Assembly: GCA_041946865.1 (NCBI GenBank)
Contig: JBHGBF010000302.1
Location: 1-5,746, forward strand
Direction of reading: 5' to 3'
Origin: RPQK01 sp041946865
Lineage (GTDB): Bacteria > Acidobacteriota > UBA6911 > RPQK01
Length of the DNA: 5,746 nt
The notes under the pieces were generated by a model that was given only the letters and a program-made list of their open reading frames with translations, searched no databases and was not told the origin of the DNA. The position numbers and the translations under genes are program-made. Below are positions 5,734 to 5,746 of this stretch, piece by piece (positions within the stretch are counted from its first letter, which is position 1; the number at the start of each line of letters is the position of its first letter).

Positions 5734-5746
5734 GGAGTTCATCATG
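5734..5746 (+). promoter_or_regulatory. Possible ribosome binding site and start codon of a gene leaving the window
   Basis: GGAG at 5734-5737 is followed six bases later by an ATG that forms the last three bases of the window. The spacing is ideal for translation initiation on the plus strand, which would make this gene divergent from the 203-aa gene. Nothing of its product can be seen. Confidence 0.35.

Overview
The window carries two bacterial genes on the minus strand, separated by a stretch of broken mobile-element genes, and it ends with what may be the start codon of a third, plus-strand gene. Nothing in it fixes the taxon. The moderately GC-rich sequence, a secreted right-handed beta-helix protein with tandem beta-rich repeats at its C-terminus, a REP-associated (RAYT-type) Y1 transposase relative and an ExeA-type transposon ATPase together suggest a free-living or environmental Gram-negative-type bacterium. 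Acidobacteriota or a deltaproteobacterial-type lineage would fit, but that is an inference from domain types only.

Layout from left to right. Positions 1-268 hold no gene; the clearest element is an imperfect hairpin at 57-84 in the 3' flank of the large gene. Positions 269-3391 (minus strand) hold one large secreted-protein gene of about 1,040 codons, split by two frame breaks. It encodes, in order, a signal peptide, an inhibitor-I9-like (subtilisin propeptide-like) domain, a parallel beta-helix domain and four tandem repeats of about 100 residues. The best start, the ATG at 3391, lies in the same frame as the beta-helix part, while the I9-like segment between them lies in another frame. One extra base in a run of eight T and one missing base near 2920-2950 would therefore explain everything. 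Either these are two compensating sequence errors or the gene is decaying.

Positions 3402-3833 carry no recognisable gene but include a run of eight G. Positions 3834-4203 (plus) are the middle of an ExeA-type AAA ATPase: the Walker B segment is present, while Walker A and the C-terminus are gone. Positions 4319-4783 (minus) are the C-terminal half of a Y1/RAYT-like transposase without its catalytic N-terminus. These two remnants face each other and look like a small graveyard of transposition genes. Positions 4994-5605 (minus) encode an apparently intact 203-residue membrane-anchored protein of unknown function with a good ribosome binding site. Positions 5606-5746 form an intergenic region with three short dyads and, at its right end, a ribosome binding site and ATG for a possible divergent gene.

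I see no operon linking the intact genes and no complete novel system. The most interesting object is the broken I9/beta-helix protein: a protease propeptide-like domain with no protease behind it, and frame breaks at a homopolymer and exactly at a domain junction.
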